A stretch of DNA of 64,000 nucleotides from Atopsyche davidsoni. Its lineage: Eukaryota > Arthropoda > Insecta > Trichoptera > Hydrobiosidae. The position numbers were made by a program, and so were the translations under genes. This document shows, one piece after another, positions 1 through 11,204 of this stretch; the first letter of the stretch is position 1; each line of letters begins with the position of its first letter. The stretch spans positions 9,028,501-9,092,500 of the forward strand of contig JAILWY010000015.1 of NCBI GenBank assembly GCA_022113835.1, in the 5' to 3' direction. Below the pieces are notes generated by a model. That model had not been told where the DNA came from, made no database searches, and saw only the letters and a list, made by a program, of their open reading frames with translations.

Positions 1-233
1 GACGCGTTCAAATTCCACACCACCCTGTGTGCAACCCCACAGGGTAGCAAACACACCCCGAAGCCATGCCAGTATCGAACCTGCACAAGAGGACCGCAAG
101 GGAGAAGTTATCTAGAAGACGGCGCAGATTGCATACCATACAAAGTCAAATCGGCGGAGAAATATGCTTTGGTAAAAACATTTTATAAATTGACAAATCA
201 GTGTGATCAAAAATTTTATTTATAATTTTTTAG
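1..233 (+). CDS. Possible partial coding end at window edge, unrecognised
   Basis: The forward frame starting at base 1 is open for 77 codons and closes with TAA at 232-234. It has several cysteines (around codons 10, 23, 27 and 44) and a stretch reading LEDGADCIPYK. A weak donor-like GGTAAAAA lies near 171, so a coding part could end there. Two other frames in the first 110 bases are also open, so this is weak evidence. I recognise no family. It could equally be moderately GC-rich noncoding DNA cut by the window edge. Confidence 0.15.
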
Positions 234-644
234 GGAAATAATAATAATGTCTCAACAACAGACTTGTATTCAAAATAAACCAGTCATCAAATGGATTTAA
301 AAATAATTATTTATTTACATCTTAGTCTGTAAAATACAATTATGCTTGGAATCAAACGACGAAAACTTCACCTAATAATGCAGCAAAACAATTATTACAG
401 CTTAATGTTTTTTTGGGTTAGATAAGTATTCATAGTTTTAAAAGCGGTTTTATGAATTTAAGTAAAAAAATATTTATTAATTAATAGATTTTAAAAATAA
501 TATCCAGATCAGATTAAAATCGCTTCATTTGTTACTTTGTTTAAAAACTCCAGTGCTTGCAAATCACATAATATTGGTTGGCCTGGGCACATTGGTTCAT
601 ATGTAGAGTATGATTGTTAAACATTCTCGATTAATGGATGTGAT

Positions 645-770
645 TCGTTAGTATATGTGGCAGTACACCGGCCATGTAAGCCTGGGGATGTGGGTTCAAA
701 TCACGATTATATTTTTCTGAGAATTTCTTTAATCATGTGTGAACTAATGTGCCTAATCATTTTAGTAATA
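645..770 (+). repeat. tRNA-derived SINE copy, 5' truncated
   Basis: This is a member of the most abundant dispersed family in the window. The head contains CACCGGCCATGTAAGC and a pol III B-box-like GGGTTCAAATC. The body follows with TTTTTCTGAGAATTTCTTT and the tail with TGTGCCTAATCATTTTAGTAA. The A-box part is decayed. Some 15 bases after the tail a long (AT)n tract starts. The insertion orientation is plus. Confidence 0.7.
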
Positions 771-786
771 AAAAATATTTATTTGG

Positions 787-787
<1 letters not shown>

Positions 788-874
<87 letters not shown>
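788..874. repeat. (AT)n microsatellite
   Basis: About 43 uninterrupted AT dinucleotides lie immediately downstream of a SINE tail. The predicted 88-residue tyrosine/isoleucine protein across it is an artefact of the repeat. Confidence 0.95.
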
Positions 875-879
<5 letters not shown>

Positions 880-1333
880 TTCTATGCAATCAAAACGCAC
901 CGTTGCATAAACGTATTCTTTAATTTATTCCAGATTAGAAGCAGGTTAGCGCAGGATGGCGTCGCTAGGACAACGCCCGCGCGGGACTCGAACCGGCAGC
1001 GAGTTATTGGCTGAATTGTTGGCAAACTCCTGGGCTGCTCGCGAGAGGAAGTCGACGCTTTGTGGTGCTGCATGAGCGCCCGCGGAGACGGAGACGAGCA
1101 TCCAAGGAGGCGCGGGTTAATTCTGAATAGTTTGCGCCCTCCCGGAACCGTAGGGGTAAGTTGCCGCTCGGAGGACGCAATATGTGGAAACTTGAGGAAC
1201 TCTCTGTCTTTGATGTATGACTTGAAGATAGTTAATTTCAATACAGTTTGATTATACCAAGAACTTTTATAAAAATATAAAAATTATATACACTATCAAT
1301 AAACACATGTGTGTGGCTGTATAAATCAATTAA
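875..1333. other. Noncoding stretch with a GC-rich island
   Basis: A GC-rich island occupies about 945-1190. It includes a B-box-like GGTTCGAGTCC on the minus strand (near 986-996) and a donor-like GGGTAAGT near 1153-1160. Overlapping open frames occur on both strands without codon bias I can recognise. The rest is AT-rich. Confidence 0.4.
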
Positions 1334-1953
1334 AACACACTTTAAGCGGGTAACCTAATTGACTGAACTGATGTGCGTAGCTAGCAAATCTAGTCTATAC
1401 ACTGTTTGATTTGCACTTTTTGATTTTTTTTTCTTCCGTTTAGCAACTCCGAGTTAATTATAAGATTTTTTTAAATAAATAAAATGTTATTGTTACACAA
1501 TAGCTTATATTATATTTATATTTTATGCGGGTGACCGAATCTACTAAACTGATGTGCGAAGCGGACAAAATTGCACGTGTGAAATCTAGTCTATACACTC
1601 TTTGATTTGCATGTAGTCAAATAAATCGTTTCCTATAAAAAGTTGAACCACTTCATACACACTTTGCGGATTACTTGGCATCACAACAACACCACTTTGT
1701 CCTTAAAATTGTTCAATAATCATTCTCTGACTACTCCACTTCTTCATTGTCACTTTGCTCAGAATCACTGGACAGTATTGGTAGAAGTAACGTTGACGAG
1801 TCCTAAACAAACATTACGAGCTGTAAATCTAAAGAGTAAAATGACCTTCTGCCGCTTTTAGAGTAAACACATTCAAAAAGATATTAATACGCGCCCCACC
1901 TTTAGACAGCAGTCCGCGAAACGGGTACTAGTACCCGCCCCGCCTTTAGTGTG
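1334..1953 (-). mobile_element. piggyBac-like element, family A, internally deleted
   Basis: The right end reads inward on the minus strand as CACACTAAAGGCGGGGCGGG and abuts TTAA at 1954-1957. The left end carries the related CACACTTTAAGCGGG from 1336, with TTAA at 1330-1333. TTAA flanks and terminal repeats fit the piggyBac superfamily. On the minus strand, about 1640-1850 encodes the same broken N-terminal transposase segment as the copy at 54142: an acidic Ser/Asp/Glu patch, then the residues SNPQSVYEVVQLF and DLFDY, with frameshifts and stops. The catalytic region is missing. A subterminal palindrome around GGGTACTAGTACCC lies beside the right terminus. A partly duplicated segment (1345-1420 and 1527-1612) fills the left half. 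Confidence 0.65.
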
Positions 1954-1957
1954 TTAA

Positions 1958-2507
1958 TATTACATATTTTTAAAACGTTCTGAATATGAGTTTCGGTAAA
2001 AATAAAAGCATATTTTAAATGATTGGAATTTTTATTTTGTCCGAATTTGACTGATTCGCTTGTAAGATGTAAGATGTACTCCCCTGGTGGCCCGCAGGAG
2101 CTCCCCGCCGCCGCTGCAGGAAGTGTGCTGGGAATATTTACTAAGAAGGCCACAGACTCGAGATGAGGATGCTGAGATTCCAGTGGCGTAGCGAGAGACG
2201 TAATGAATACATAAATATGTTTTTAATATAAACGTGTAATAACTACTTCATTAATGCTAACATAATAATTGTAATAACAGATTTGCTTTCATATCTAAAA
2301 TTCAAAATTATAAAATAGGAAAATTTCCATACTTCCCTCGAAATATCTAAATATATCTATCTGTGCAAAACATTATATCATAAATTTAAAAAGCACGCGT
2401 GAAAGCTTTTAAGTTATATTTTGTGTTTCAATTTTATTTGAAAGTCACTCATGTGTTAAAAAAATATGTTTTAGAAACGGTATATACTAAAAATATAATA
2501 TAATATT
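1958..2507. other. Noncoding AT-rich stretch
   Basis: There is one small GC-rich patch at about 2075-2165 (CCCGCAGGAGCTCCCCGCCG and neighbours). No gene or repeat is recognised. Confidence 0.4.
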
Positions 2508-2660
2508 ATGTCTATTTTGTAGATTGAACGTAAATCAAGTACGTTTTAATTACTTTTACAGGTTTATACAGTGCACCAGCCATGTAAGCTTGGAGATGTA
2601 AGATCGAATCCTCCACAAAGTCACGATGATATTTTTCTGAGAGTTTCTTAATATTAATAT
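2508..2660 (+). repeat. Fold-back tRNA-SINE locus
   Basis: At 2508-2566 the family tail lies in minus orientation (the segment related to ATTGAACGTCAATCAAGTGC). It is joined directly to a plus-oriented tRNA-like head with CACCAGCCATGTAAGC, a decayed B box and the body TTTTTCTGAGAGTTTCTTA. It is a collapsed version of the head-to-head arrangement seen at 43.7 kb. Confidence 0.6.
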
Positions 2661-2719
2661 TAATAAAAATGTTTACTAGAGATATGTTATAAACGGGATA
2701 TATAAGTGTTGAATCCCCA

Positions 2720-3142
2720 GACTGCGGTGTCTCTGATTACTAATAAGGAGAGAGCAAACTAAGAGTAAAATTAATACAACTGATATATGTATAAGACAAA
2801 TAACAAACATCGAGCTAGTGTGCAGGCTGCTTGGTGTTTCTTTAGGTTTCTAATTACTGTCAAAAAGTGAGCAGATCAACTTTAGAATTAATAAAATATA
2901 ATAAAGAATTAGAAATAGATAATAGTAATCAGTAATCTTAATGGGGATGTACTGCCTAGTGCGCAGGGTTCTGCTACCTCCCTGAGTCTCTAATTACTGA
3001 CAAGAAGTGAGCAGATCAACTTAGAATCAATAAAATATAATAAAGAATTAGAAATAAATTATAGTAATCAGTAATCTTAATGGGGATGTACTGCCTAGTG
3101 CACAGGCTGCTGCTACCTCCCTGAGTCTCTAATTACTGACGA
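2720..3142. repeat. Tandem repeat, unit about 140 bp
   Basis: The landmark CTAGTG...CAGG recurs at 2815, 2956 and 3095, giving periods of 141 and 139 bp. Each unit carries TCTAATTACTG, GTGAGCAGATCAACTT and AATGGGGATGTACTGCC. The last two units are nearly identical. A more diverged partial unit begins near 2720. The array ends just before the BTB-like frame. Confidence 0.85.
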
Positions 3143-3149
3143 GGGGTGA

Positions 3150-3374
3150 GAAGGCGCCTGCAACTATGTCGGGGCACTGGCCCGAGAGCTGAAGCTCTTT
3201 ATTAGTCTTCCTTCTTGGAAATTGCCTAACAAAGATGGAAGTCAGGAATTATTGGATAATTTTAAAAACAAAGTCTGCCACGGGGAGATGTTTGATTTGC
3301 AACTCGAAGCAAATAACAGTGTAATTAAAATAAACCATTATATGCTGAGTTCATACATAATCAAAATAAGGTAA
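3150..3374 (+). pseudogene. BTB/POZ-like coding fragment, possible exon
   Basis: An open frame of 75 codons without an initiator Met runs from after a TGA (3147-3149) to TAA (3372-3374). Residues around 41-67 read GEMFDLQLEANNSVIKINHY followed by MLSSYI. This matches the first strand-strand-helix of a BTB domain (the F-D-V-x-L ... I-x-A-H-x-x-L-S pattern), preceded by a helix-like LLDNFKNKV. BTB domains mediate dimerisation in transcription factors and Cullin-3 adaptors. The rest of the domain is absent in frame. An AAG|GTAACT donor-like sequence at 3369-3376 would end an exon exactly here, and no convincing acceptor is visible. Whether it is a live exon or a decayed fragment cannot be decided. 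A second short protein-like frame follows at about 3405-3500. Confidence 0.4.
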
Positions 3375-5860
3375 CTTTTGTTCTTGAAAAATTGACAACA
3401 CTAAGCCAATCGGCTAAAAGATACAAATTACTATAAAGAAGAAGCCAATGAAGATTACGAACATTATAAGGAGATATTGCCAGAAGTTTGGGGATTGTGA
3501 TAGTAATATATGTAGGATAAATTAATAGTCAAAATTATTGAAAAAGTGATATATACTATATATTAATATACTCATTATGCAAGATTTGAACCGAAGTTCT
3601 CAGGAGCCTTTTCAATTTTGAAAACGGTTTATTATATAATGTATAAAGTATAAGTTATATATCACTCTGATACTTAAAAATAACAACCCCTAAATATATC
3701 ATTTATAGGAGTATAAATACATAATCGCAGTAACATTCGACGCGTGGCGACCATTTGGAGTCACAAAGCCAGCCGTCGACAGGCTGTATCGTCTTCCCCC
3801 AGCCCTCCATTGTTTTCTTTCCACTTCCGGCGGCCTCCCGCCTCCTTCCTCCCCCGCTTCCGGCCTCCATTATGCTCGGGGACTCCCCGCTTTTCCTCAT
3901 ATCAACATTATCCATTCGACCATTGTCTGGCATTGATTCGGCGCCTTTGTCTGCAATAATTATAAAAGGGAGAATATTTGGGGGAGCTTTTTTATTATGG
4001 CCTAAATCATTCTTAACAATATATGATAAACAGTATACTTTTCTATAAACGAAAGCTATTTTTCAGGATTCAGGTTGGGATACGTTCTTGGCTATTGACC
4101 AAGTCTTTCAACCCTTGTGGGTAGTAATAATTAAAAAAATATCAACAAAAAAATAATCTCAGTAATAAATCTTCAGATTTAATACTTATTCAATTAATAA
4201 CTGAACGATATATGATTTATAAATAAAACTATCTTTATACTTTGAATATATATAACACTAACCAAGATCTATGACTATTTACCAAATAATTAATTGATCA
4301 AATAATTTCATAAACTATGGATTTTGAAAAATGTATATCTCGATAGAATAATTAATTAAAAAATATATCACTACATGTCAAATGCAGTGAAGTGCAATAA
4401 TTGGTTATAAAAATATTCGAGATACGTTATTTCTCTTGCATAAATACACACAGCTGTTGTGGAGAGTATGAGAGTTTCATTGTCAATGAATAATTTCATT
4501 GTTTAATGAATATTCTTTAAAGATTAAGTTTGAATACGAAATTTTGTTAAAAAATCGCGATTTCCTTTGTTTTTACAAAAATGCTAATAGAAACAGTAAT
4601 AATATTATAATAAAAAAATCACCCCAGTTTCAGAAACTTTCCGAAAACATATCTGAAACAACAAGATTAAAAACCACTCCTGAGGGAGTATGGCGAGTCC
4701 ATAACGATATCTCCAAACCTCCCCATTTCCACCATAAAAACAATGGTGGATCATGAAATAAATGGACATTTAATGGACGACCCCCGGGGGCGCACATCCT
4801 GCGCCCTCCCTCGTTATCAAATGCTTATAAAACTCTGTTTTTATTGGACGATTATTATTTTTATTATTTCGCGCGACCCTCTTTTGTTTGCCATTCGACT
4901 GTTTTTTTTTTCATACCAAGGCCGTGAGAGAAAAGTTTTTAACGTTATTTGTGCCAGTTTTAATTTATGGGGTTTCTTTTAAATTTCTGCACCCCTAAAA
5001 AGACTATTATTAAAAACACGTATTCTTTTTCTGATATTATTTAATGATGAAGAAATAAAAATTTGTTTTTATCCCCTTTGTTATTCAGTTATAAAAAAAC
5101 ACTCAAGTCAAAAGTTTTTCTCAATATTTTGTTTTCTTACATACAAATTAAAAGATTCATGATTTGGAAAAGTAAAAAAATTGATGATACTTTTTTATAA
5201 TTTCTGATAGTTATACAACAAATACGAATAACCAATTGACTAGGAAGTCATGAACATTATCGATTGTGAGTGCTTTCGCTTTGAGTCTAAAATCTGAAGT
5301 ACCTAACATTGCCAACATGTTCGTTATCTTCTAGCTAATAGACATATGATGATTGTTTGATTATTCACATTTTTTGCTGTCGTATAAAAATAGAAAGTAC
5401 AAGGTCTATTGCATAATAATTAAAAATAGTGTAAAAATAATATCGTAGGATTATAAGTAAGAGCAGTCAGTTATAATGCAATAAATATAATCGGATATAA
5501 GTGATTATGAACCCTCCATATATAATATGCCAATATAAATAAGATATCATAATAAAAGTCGAGAATTGTCTGTCAAAATATAATAGCACGAGTGCAGAGA
5601 CGAGGCGCCGCCAATGCGGAGACACGTGGCTGTCGTGTAGGGTCGTGATTACTGCCTTCGACGTCTGACGGCCACGTGGCCTCCCACCCACCCCCCGGGG
5701 TCGCCACCCCCACGAGAAGCCTTCATAAATCAAATGTTATTAAGATTCATGGATATTGCTTGCCGAGATTTCTGTTGAAGTCGCTGCCACACTAGACTTT
5801 GCAAAAATGGTTATTCAATGTAAATATGCGACTCTCACTAACAAAATATAATGTAAAAAA
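3375..5860. other. Noncoding stretch, two GC-rich islands
   Basis: AT-rich DNA with two islands. One, at 3735-3960, is pyrimidine-rich and contains two CCATTGT motifs. The other, at 5585-5720, contains two CACGTG E-boxes (5623-5628 and 5673-5678), the second inside the 12-bp palindrome GGCCACGTGGCC. A short GC patch with CCCCCGGGGG lies near 4780. No gene is recognised. Confidence 0.4.
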
Positions 5861-5862
5861 TA

Positions 5863-6388
5863 CAGTGTCCAAAGAGAGTATCGGGTATTTTTTAGTACAA
5901 TAAAACAAAAATTACTAGTAATCAAGTATTTTTTTTATTGTTGATTATAAGAATATAAAACGGAAAATTATTTTAAAAAGATGATGTTATCCAAATGGTG
6001 ACTGTTACGCTGCTGGCACTCTTCTAATCTGGAATAACACGTTGACACATAGCCCTCGATATTGCTACCATTTTTGACCTGATGTTTTGTTTCAATTCCA
6101 TTAGGTTCATGGGATTATTCTCGTAAACCCTTCTTTTAAGGTATCCCCATACGAAATAGTCAAGAGGGCTAAGGTCGGGGCTTCTGAGAGGCCAGTTGAT
6201 GTTACCTATACGTGAAATGACCTTATTAGGGAATAATTCGTTAACAACTTCAATTGATTGATTGGATGTATAGTCTTGTTGGAACCACGTTCTTGAGTTG
6301 CTCCTGCAACTCTGGGCCCAAAAATTTTCGCAGCATATCGCAATAAAGGTCACTATTCACATTCACCCGATACTCTTTTTGGACACCC
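5863..6388 (-). mobile_element. Tc1/IS630-like element, internally deleted
   Basis: Inverted termini GTGTCCAAAGAGAGTATCGGG and GTGTCCAAAAAGAGTATCGGG (minus strand) are flanked by TA at 5861-5862 and 6389-6390, the target duplication of the Tc1/mariner superfamily. The minus strand, 6353 to 6024, keeps 109 residues of the transposase C-terminal catalytic half. These include WFQQDYTS near residue 23 (usually WFQQDGAT), then RSPDLSPLDYFVWGYLK with the second catalytic Asp region and YENNP. The N-terminal DNA-binding domain is deleted, so it cannot be autonomous. A copy of almost the same length lies in opposite orientation at 38883. Confidence 0.85.
6024..6353 (-). pseudogene. Tc1/IS630-like transposase fragment
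   Basis: Cut-and-paste transposase remnant of 109 codons ending in TAG, inside the element at 5863-6388. It retains the WFQQD motif and the SPDLSPLDYF block typical of the IS630/Tc1/mariner DDE/D fold. It lacks the N-terminal HTH domains and the first catalytic Asp region. The glycine-alanine after WFQQD has become Tyr-Thr. The ATG chosen by the open frame is internal to the ancestral protein, so it is not a real start. Confidence 0.8.
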
Positions 6389-6390
6389 TA

Positions 6391-9288
6391 TATATTGTTA
6401 TACAGACGTACTCATACATATACTCAAAGTCCAAAAATAAGGGGCTTTTCATGTTTTTACCTGTAAAAAACACGCAAGCCAATAAATCGTGTTCTTTTTT
6501 GCGTATAATAAAATATGTGGGTGTTTAAACAGAATCAACTCGGGACGTACATCAATATTTGATAAAGCACTTTGTTGGGCAACTTCGTGCAGTGCTAATG
6601 GCATGCAAGGGATTAAAATAATCCCGTGGTAATCCAGTTACAAGGCAGCCGGCGCATCTGCACGGAACAATTGAATCGGCTTCTCTGCCAATCTCGTTTT
6701 GTACGGGGATCAGAACTGGGAGGTACGTGTGAATTATAAGATGTGTTTGTGTTTAAATTAATATATTTAATACTTGAGCATAATTGAAACGCAAATATGC
6801 CAACGCTCGAAGGGGTATAACAACTGTCCTTGAACATGGGATTATTCTATTTAATAACAAGTGCTGAATTATGTATGAAACTAAAAAAATAAAAATGGAT
6901 CAGAGATGACAAGTTTACTTGCCGACCGTGTTTTTTTCCAATTTTTTTAAGGTTCAAAACAAACTCTCTATTGAAGACTATGTGACGAAATACAAGTTGA
7001 AATTATAGTAAAATTCACTATACATGCTTTTTACTGCTTGCCTGCTTACATTTAGATTTGCGCCTTTTTGTGCTCATAGTAATTATAGACTCCATATTTT
7101 AAAGGTAATCTAATCACTATTTGTAGTTTACATGTTGATTTTATTAAATTTAAATAAATTGTGTTTAAAATAAAAGTATTGATTACTAGATTGTTCTTCA
7201 AAAGGCTGAAGAATACTTTGTCCTGATGTACCTAACCTTACCGCACATTCAGTACTGCGCGCCCCTGCCCCTGTGCAAGTCCCACTAGCTCCATACATTT
7301 AGATTTTTTACCGCCCGACTGCCTTTTAATCCCGCATCCCTCCCAGCAACCCCCGCCCCATCCTGGAGGATAACACAATAATGAAAAAAGGGATGCTTTT
7401 TGTGCTGCTCAGCTGAGATAAAGAAACAGATCTTCTTTAAAATAAGAGATTTCAAATGAAGTTGGAATGAAAATGAAAAAGACCTCTCCTTTATTAGTGA
7501 TTACATTTTTTTGGGGGAAATACTTTTTTTTTTACGAAAAACATTCAGAATTAATTTATTACCGTATGGATAAATTCGTTTAAAAATAAATATAATGCAA
7601 ATTAATACCAAATGTTTTCTGGCCTTATGTATTCCTATTTATGAAGAAATAATAGAAAGTCTAAATAATATTTTTTTTAAATGACACACTCGGGAGTAAG
7701 CGTCCCAAAAATAGACAAATCCGCTGCCTATCACGACAAACAATGTTAATTTGTAATAATCTTTATTTTAACAGCATATATATATATAACAAAATGACTA
7801 GTGGATAAATATAACTAAATATTCACACTTGCATCAACAAATATGGATAAAAACAACAAGTAGTCCATAACATCCCTCTGCGCGTGTACAAATCGAACAG
7901 GAACAGCAACTTATGTCTCCGCTATTGTGATTCAAATGTTGCACGTCGCTTGTAAAGGGATTATCATGAATAAATATTTATATGTGAGGGGGCGGAATTC
8001 TCCCTTGGAAGTCGCGCCGACACCCCCGTGCTGATTGCGCGACTATAAATTACTTTGAATTTTAATTCTAAGCTATATTATTGATATTAATTACTTTTGA
8101 GTTCCCATAGTTTTCGTACATCTGAAAAAAATATTTAAGTTATATTAAAAATATAGTAGTACACTTTTTATAGAAGATCATAAAATAAAGTTTATTCCTT
8201 CTCTTCTTTTAGACTGCACACAGCAAATGAGCGAGAAGAGAATAAAGCAATCTATGAAAATTTCTAGGTATTTTTCCTCACATATTTAATCTATTATTTC
8301 TCATTAAAACAGTGTATATTATTTGTGCGATTGCTCTACTATTCTATTAAAAAAAATGTTTATAATATTTACAAACTTTTTTTAGTTCACTACATTCAAA
8401 GGCTTAAGTGTTAAAATTCCTGTTTCAATAAATAACGTATTTTTTCAACTTGCACTTTTGAACAACCAAGAGAAAGGCATACAGTTATATATGCATTAAT
8501 ATTATTTAACATTTCATCCTTACCGAAATGTTGTTTTAAATAATAACATATATCAATAGCGCCCAAAATTTTAAGCACTGTAATTATATATTTCTATAGT
8601 ATTAATATATTTTGATGTAACAATTGAAACAAATTCTAATATCACATATCAACCCTTGACTCTATTACGACACCCCTCATTATTAATCATATTTCATTAC
8701 TGGGGGTTGCTCTCACACTCGGGGGTGTAAGTTTTTAGCACCCCGCTCGTGTTATGAAGGCTCGCCGTTTTATGCCTGAAACCCACCCCATCAGATGTAA
8801 CAATGACTTTTTTATTGGTGCAGTTTTGAATACAAACACGCGATATGATATTTCGTTTTGATGGAGTACGCGACGGCTTTATTCTATTTATTTACATATG
8901 AATTAGCTACTGAATAAATTGAAAGGCATAACGATGACATTTGATTTGGTTGAACACTTGAACATAAAGAAGGAGGCAGTCTGAAAACTCACAAATATGA
9001 TATATCAAAGTGCTGTTTTACAGTTAAATGTTAACACGCAATAACTCCATGTAAATATTTATTATAATTTTTTTAAAAATAACTAACAAACCTGTAGACA
9101 ATGCATTATTCAAAAAGCATAATAAAATTAAAACATGGAGATTTTTTTAAACTATTATTTTGAAAGTGATATGTTTATGCACAGGACACATATCAAAATA
9201 TTTAAAATATATATTTTTTTGTGTCAGTTATTCCGACCTTTCCTGAAAGATTAAAGCGAGTGTTACAAATAACACTTGTCTATATTTT
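6391..9288. other. Noncoding stretch with homeodomain-type motif cluster
   Basis: AT-rich, no gene seen. Small GC-richer islands lie at 6590-6720 (annotated separately), 7230-7370, 7980-8040 and 8690-8790 (with GGGGGTGTAAG and CACCCC motifs). Confidence 0.4.
6609..6635. promoter_or_regulatory. Candidate K50 homeodomain site cluster
   Basis: GGGATTA (6609-6615), TAATCCC (6619-6625) and TAATCC (6630-6635) occur within 27 bp. The first two form an inverted repeat. TAATCC is the known core for Otd/Bicoid/Goosecoid/Pitx-type homeodomains. Function is inferred from the motif only. Confidence 0.3.
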
Positions 9289-9741
9289 TTACTTGGGGTT
9301 ATCGTAATGAACCCATTTTTCGTCACCAGTCACAATACGATGCAAAAAACCCTTTTTTTGCCGTTGGAGCAGCTGATCACAAGTGAAAAAACGGGGATCG
9401 ACGCCTCTTGTCTTCAATTCATACGGCACCCAGTTTTGGATCTTACCCTTTGGATCATTCCCATGGATTTTAAGCGAACGGATATGGCTTGTTGAGTCAC
9501 TTCCAATGTTTTTGCGAGTTTTTCTTGCGTTGGCACGAGTCTTTATCCAGTATAGCCTCCAATTCAGCACCCTTAAAAACTTTTTTGGCCGCCCTTCGCC
9601 TTATTTGTCATTGGTATTAAAATCACCTCTTTTAAAACGTTTATGCTTTGCTTATTACGTTTTGCTTCTTGCAGCATTCGATGGCCTTCAGAAAAGTAAG
9701 CTTTCCCGCAAATTGTGTTTTGTTGGCACAAAAGTTGACAT
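9289..9741 (-). pseudogene. mariner transposase pseudogene
   Basis: Reading the minus strand from ATG at 9741, the N terminus is MSTFVPTKHNLRESLLF, the usual mariner start. The frame then breaks, because the residues normally between LLF and EGHRMLQEA are lost. Further frameshifts follow. The second HTH region (QEKLAKTLEVTQQAI in a shifted frame) and the linker WVPYELKTRG are readable. The last frame, 9570-9289, reads FFTCDQLLQRQKKGFLHRIVTGDEKWVHYDNPK and stops. This includes the TGDEKWVHYDN block with the first catalytic Asp. Everything after it, including the other two Asp residues, is missing. It belongs to the mariner family proper, distinct from the 5863 element. No terminal repeats were found. 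Confidence 0.85.
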
Positions 9742-11204
9742 ATTCGGAGCACACAAAATCTAAGCTGTTTCCACTTCAGCGAAATGACACATACTGAAAA
9801 AGAAAGCCTAAAGATGAGATTATAAAATGAAGTTAGTCGCAACACTGTCCGTTTCGATTTAATACTAGTAACGTTATCTCTTGAAAATCCTTTAAAACTT
9901 ATTTGTACACATTTGTAAATATGAAGTATTACAAATTTAGCTAGTCTGATTTGAGAAGTAGATATAACGAGAGTGTGGTTGCTCCAGTCAGAAGTGGTTG
10001 TTTGGCTTGCAAAGGGAGCATGTTTCGGCCATTTGACACAACGGTTAGCTTGCACTATACAAGCCGGCTTAGGTATAGTCAAAGCCAATATTCTGACTGG
10101 CGTCCATCAGCCAGTCCGTCTGCTCCACGTGGCGTGAAACGCGATTAATATTGTTCAATTTAATACGCAGAATTTAAACTATTCCCTGCAAAAGCTGTTA
10201 AATCACTACCAAACTATATTCGCTCCAACAGCTGTACCGCTGTACAAGTTTAGATATTTAATGATTTACAAACATTTTGTAATTATTTAAGATTGTATAA
10301 CTTATATAATTAAATACAAATATACAGCAAAATATTTTTATTTGTAAGCGTTTCTGAACTTTGTTAAATTCAGTTTGAAGTTTAAGATATGAAACATATA
10401 TTCTTAGAGATTTAACTTTGTGACTTTGTGAATTTGATTTACAATTGTGATTCTTAAGAGTCTAGGTCCCATAATCGAGTTTTTTGATCATTTTCTCGTA
10501 CCTATTGCAAAAAATCGACCGCATTAATCAAAAAAATTAAAATGCAAAAAGTTAGATACATCTCTTCTTCCAAAACCAAGATTTTTATTTCTTATAAATT
10601 TACTTTGAAGAGTCGGAATTTGGAGTTTTGTTATGTACCTGTTACAAGAATCTTAAACATTTAAGAGTCCTTTTTTAACTGGAATTAAAAGATTAATTAT
10701 TGGTACTTTTTGAAATATTTAGTTTTTCATACTTCTTGTTTATTCTAAGGTGGATCTGCCCCTTAGATTTAAAATATAATGAAGTGTAGATGTGTTAAAA
10801 GTATATTATAATCTTTCCATAAAATGGTACTGAGTTTATCATGAAAGCAGCGTGGGTCCTCCAATCGTTAATACCCCAGTCGAATCATCAACAAAAAGAT
10901 GCACCGTGCGTCAATTATTACAAAAAATCCTTTCTCCACGGTGGGGTAGTTTTCACCCCTATCGCGACATGTGCAAAAAGCTACACGCTGACGCCGAGTG
11001 CGTGTCCAATGTAATTCTGTACTTTCTTTGTTGCTCGGTCAGTGCGGGGTTATTGCGTAAGACGCGATAATTCAGCGTGGGGTATTTATGAATTCGAGTG
11101 TAATTAACCCTGTCGGAGCGAAAACACGTGTAAATTTGAAGTGTTTGCGCGGCGCAGCTGAAGAATGAGTGTGGACAATTTTTGTTGTGTATTGGAGTTA
11201 TTAT
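9742..11204. other. Noncoding stretch
   Basis: AT-rich with moderately GC-rich patches at 9960-10140 and 10850-11090. The latter has CAATTATTAC and a GGTGGGG tract. No gene or further repeat is recognised. Confidence 0.35.

Noticed and set aside
657..923. 88-residue open frame rich in Tyr-Ile
   Set aside because: It is the translation of a SINE followed by the (AT)n microsatellite.
882..1241. 119-residue minus-strand frame
   Set aside because: It lies in a GC-rich island with open frames on both strands, has no recognisable domain or codon bias, and includes a tRNA-like B box.
9573..10088. 171-residue minus-strand frame, the longest in the window
   Set aside because: Only its end overlaps the mariner pseudogene, in broken frames. 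The rest resembles no protein and is upstream of the transposase start at 9741.
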